NCBI GenBank assembly: GCA_002309585.1
Contig: DBXN01000038.1
Span: 364-7,193 of the forward strand
Direction of reading: 5' to 3'
Length of the DNA: 6,830 nt
Source: Verrucomicrobia bacterium UBA1211
Lineage (GTDB): Bacteria > Verrucomicrobiota > Kiritimatiellia > RFP12 > UBA1067
Position 1 is the first letter of the stretch, and every line of letters begins with the position of its first letter. Of the stretch, positions 5,112-6,830 are shown one piece after another. The notes below the pieces were generated by a model. The model did no database searches, was not told the origin of the DNA, and saw only the letters and a program-made list of their open reading frames with translations. The translations under genes were made by a program, and so were the position numbers.

Positions 5112-6830
5112 ATGTTAACGATCTCGTTTGTGGATGCCGCGATCATCATCGGCTTCCTGGTTTCTGTGATTGCGATCGGTTCCGCAGCAGCGCGACGGTC
5201 GAGTAAGAGCGCGGCGGATTTCTTCCTTTCCGGCCGCTCGATGCCGTGGTGGCTGCTGGGCGTCTCGATGGTGGCCTGCACCTTTTCGTGCGACACGCCG
5301 AATCTGGTGACCGATATCGTGCGGACGCAGGGGGTCTCCGGCAACTGGTGCTGGTGGGCGTTCCTGCTGACCGGGATGCTGACGGTTTTCGTGTACGCCA
5401 AGCTGTGGCGGCGGTCGGCGCTGGACACCGATCTCGGGTTCTATGAGATCCGATACGGGGGACGGCCCGCGTCGGTGCTGCGGGGGTTCCGGGCGCTCTA
5501 TCTGGGTGTGTTTTTCAACGTGATGATCATGGCGACGGTCTCGCTGGCGGCGATCAAGATCGGACAGGTGATGTTCGGCCTCAGCTCCGTGACGACGCTC
5601 TGCATCGCCCTGGTGGCGGTGGCGGTCTATGCGACGCTGGGCGGGTTGACCGGATCGATCTGGGCCGATTTCTATCAGTACACGATCGCGATGGTCGGGG
5701 CGATCTTCGCGGCGGTCTATGCGGTGAAGTCGGCCGACCTCGGCGGCGGTTCCACGCTGGGCGAGCTTTTCGGCGAGGCGGCGGTGCAGGCGAAGATGGC
5801 GATGTTCCCTTCGGGCGACGCGGCGCACGGCGGGCTTTCCGCGCTGATGACCATCCTGATCCTTCCGGTGGCGGTGCAGTGGTGGAACGTGTGGTATCCG
5901 GGCGCGGAGCCGGGCGGCGGCGGGTATATCGCCCAGCGGATGCTTTCGGCGAAGGATGAGAAGAACGCCGTCGGCGCGACGCTGCTGTTCAACTTCCTCC
6001 ATTACGCGATCCGGCCGTGGCCGTGGATCCTGGTGGCGCTGGTCTCGCTGGTGACCTTCCCGATCACCCCGAAGGCGGAGCAGGAGACGGCGAAGGCGTG
6101 GCTGGAGACCCACAAGGAGGAGGTCGTTCAGTTTGAGAAGTCCGCGTCCGCGTTAAGGGCGAAGGACGAGAAGGTCTACCGCGAGGTCCGGCAGTTCCGC
6201 GCCGAGGCGAACGGGCTGGGCTCGTTGGCGAGCGCGTTTCCGAATGTGGAGGAGCAGTACCTGAAGCACGATCTGGCCTATCCCGCGATGATCTCCAAGA
6301 TGCCGAAGGGGTGGCTGGGGCTGATCGTCGCGTCGCTGATCGCGGCGTATATGTCCACCATCGCGACGCATCTGAACTGGGGTTCCTCCTACGTGGTGCA
6401 GGATTTCTACCTGCGGTTCGTCAATCCCCAGGCCACGCCGAAACAGGCCGTTCTGATGGGGCGCGTCTGCATGGCGGCGCTGGCGATTCTGGCGGGTCTG
6501 ATGGCGATGGCGCTCTCCAGCGCCAAGGGGGCGTTCGACATTCTGCTCCAGATCGGTGCGGGAACGGGCCTGCTCTATATCCTGCGCTGGTTCTGGTGGC
6601 GGGTCAACGCCTGGTCGGAGATTTCGGCGATGATCGTCTCGTTCCTCGTAGCGTGTTTCTTCCAGTGGGTCGCGCCGGTCTTCTCCCTTGAGGAGCGGAT
6701 GCTGGGGGCGGGCTGGTTCAACGTGATGGACTACAGCTCCTGGAAGCTGATCATCGGCATTCTGGTGACGACGATCGCGTGGGTGGCGGTGACCTATCTG
6801 ACGGCGCCGGAGAAGCGCGAGGTGCTGGAG
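5112..6830 (+). CDS. Sodium:solute symporter family protein (SSS), 3' end outside window
   Basis: This is an inner-membrane Na+-coupled transporter. 573 codons are visible and the frame is still open at the window edge. It starts with a hydrophobic helix (about residues 3-25), then the family pattern FFLSGRSMPWWLLGVSMVA. FSCDTPNLVTDIVR follows, a pattern I associate with symporters of Planctomycetes, Verrucomicrobia and Bacteroidetes. GGLTGSIWADFYQ at 177-189 is the SSS signature segment. AAYMSTIATHLNWGSSY at 411-427 contains S415/T416, where the family places a sodium site. A charged, probably helical loop (about 317-391) separates TM segments and includes two Glu/Lys-rich stretches; it is longer than I would expect. 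Substrate cannot be told: sugars, amino acids and carboxylates are all used by this family. The gene is about 65-70% GC in hand-counted lines, higher than the upstream operon, and carries no palindromic repeat, so it looks like native chromosome rather than part of the restriction locus. Confidence 0.93.
   Translation, partial: MLTISFVDAAIIIGFLVSVIAIGSAAARRSSKSAADFFLSGRSMPWWLLGVSMVACTFSCDTPNLVTDIVRTQGVSGNWCWWAFLLTGMLTVFVYAKLWRRSALDTDLGFYEIRYGGRPASVLRGFRALYLGVFFNVMIMATVSLAAIKIGQVMFGLSSVTTLCIALVAVAVYATLGGLTGSIWADFYQYTIAMVGAIFAAVYAVKSADLGGGSTLGELFGEAAVQAKMAMFPSGDAAHGGLSALMTILILPVAVQWWNVWYPGAEPGGGGYIAQRMLSAKDEKNAVGATLLFNFLHYAIRPWPWILVALVSLVTFPITPKAEQETAKAWLETHKEEVVQFEKSASALRAKDEKVYREVRQFRAEANGLGSLASAFPNVEEQYLKHDLAYPAMISKMPKGWLGLIVASLIAAYMSTIATHLNWGSSYVVQDFYLRFVNPQATPKQAVLMGRVCMAALAILAGLMAMALSSAKGAFDILLQIGAGTGLLYILRWFWWRVNAWSEISAMIVSFLVACFFQWVAPVFSLEERMLGAGWFNVMDYSSWKLIIGILVTTIAWVAVTYLTAPEKREVLE

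Noticed and set aside
5115..6113. Minus-strand open frame (332 codons) opposite the symporter gene
   Set aside because: Extremely rich in Arg, His and Pro, with no domain, and exactly antisense to the symporter; a composition artefact.

Overview
The window looks like a chromosomal accessory region from a GC-rich bacterium. A tentative placement is the PVC group (Verrucomicrobiota/Kiritimatiellota-like). It rests on the style of the Na+:solute symporter and on small palindromic repeats inside genes; no rRNA or other marker gene is present, so this is inference. All genes seen are on the + strand.

Layout: (1) 1-259, a small unrecognised reading frame, open to the left edge, probably the last gene before hsdR. 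(2) 256-3477, a complete type I restriction endonuclease subunit HsdR with nuclease, helicase and C-terminal domains. (3) 3481-4245, a YgjP/DUF45-type zinc metallopeptidase. (4) 4242-4991, a RadC-family JAB/MPN protein. These four are joined by ATGA overlaps (256-259 and 4242-4245) or a 3-nt gap (3478-3480), so they read as one translationally coupled operon, the 3' half of a type I restriction-modification locus. hsdM and hsdS are not in view and are expected upstream. (5) 4992-5111, an intergenic region with a terminator-like hairpin, a perfect 15-bp dyad and a strong ribosome binding site. (6) 5112 to the right edge, a sodium:solute symporter, clearly more GC-rich than the restriction operon and cut by the window end.

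The most unusual signal is a small palindromic repeat that recurs INSIDE the coding sequences of the restriction operon. Its core is CTTCGCCGC-AY-GCGGCGAAG followed by CGCAGAAC. There are three clear copies (183-210, 2616-2643, 3752-3779), a diverged copy (1402-1455), and one that seems to be cut by the left edge (1-37). At least three copies appear to carry a second, less conserved GC-rich module downstream. The copies are read in two different frames (xAARGEAQN and SPHAAKRRT). The consensus has no stop codon in any of the six frames. In the metallopeptidase it sits exactly where the family normally has a short loop. This resembles in principle the protein-coding palindromic elements of Rickettsia (RPE), but the sequence is different and I do not recognise it as a named family. 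None was seen in radC or the symporter.
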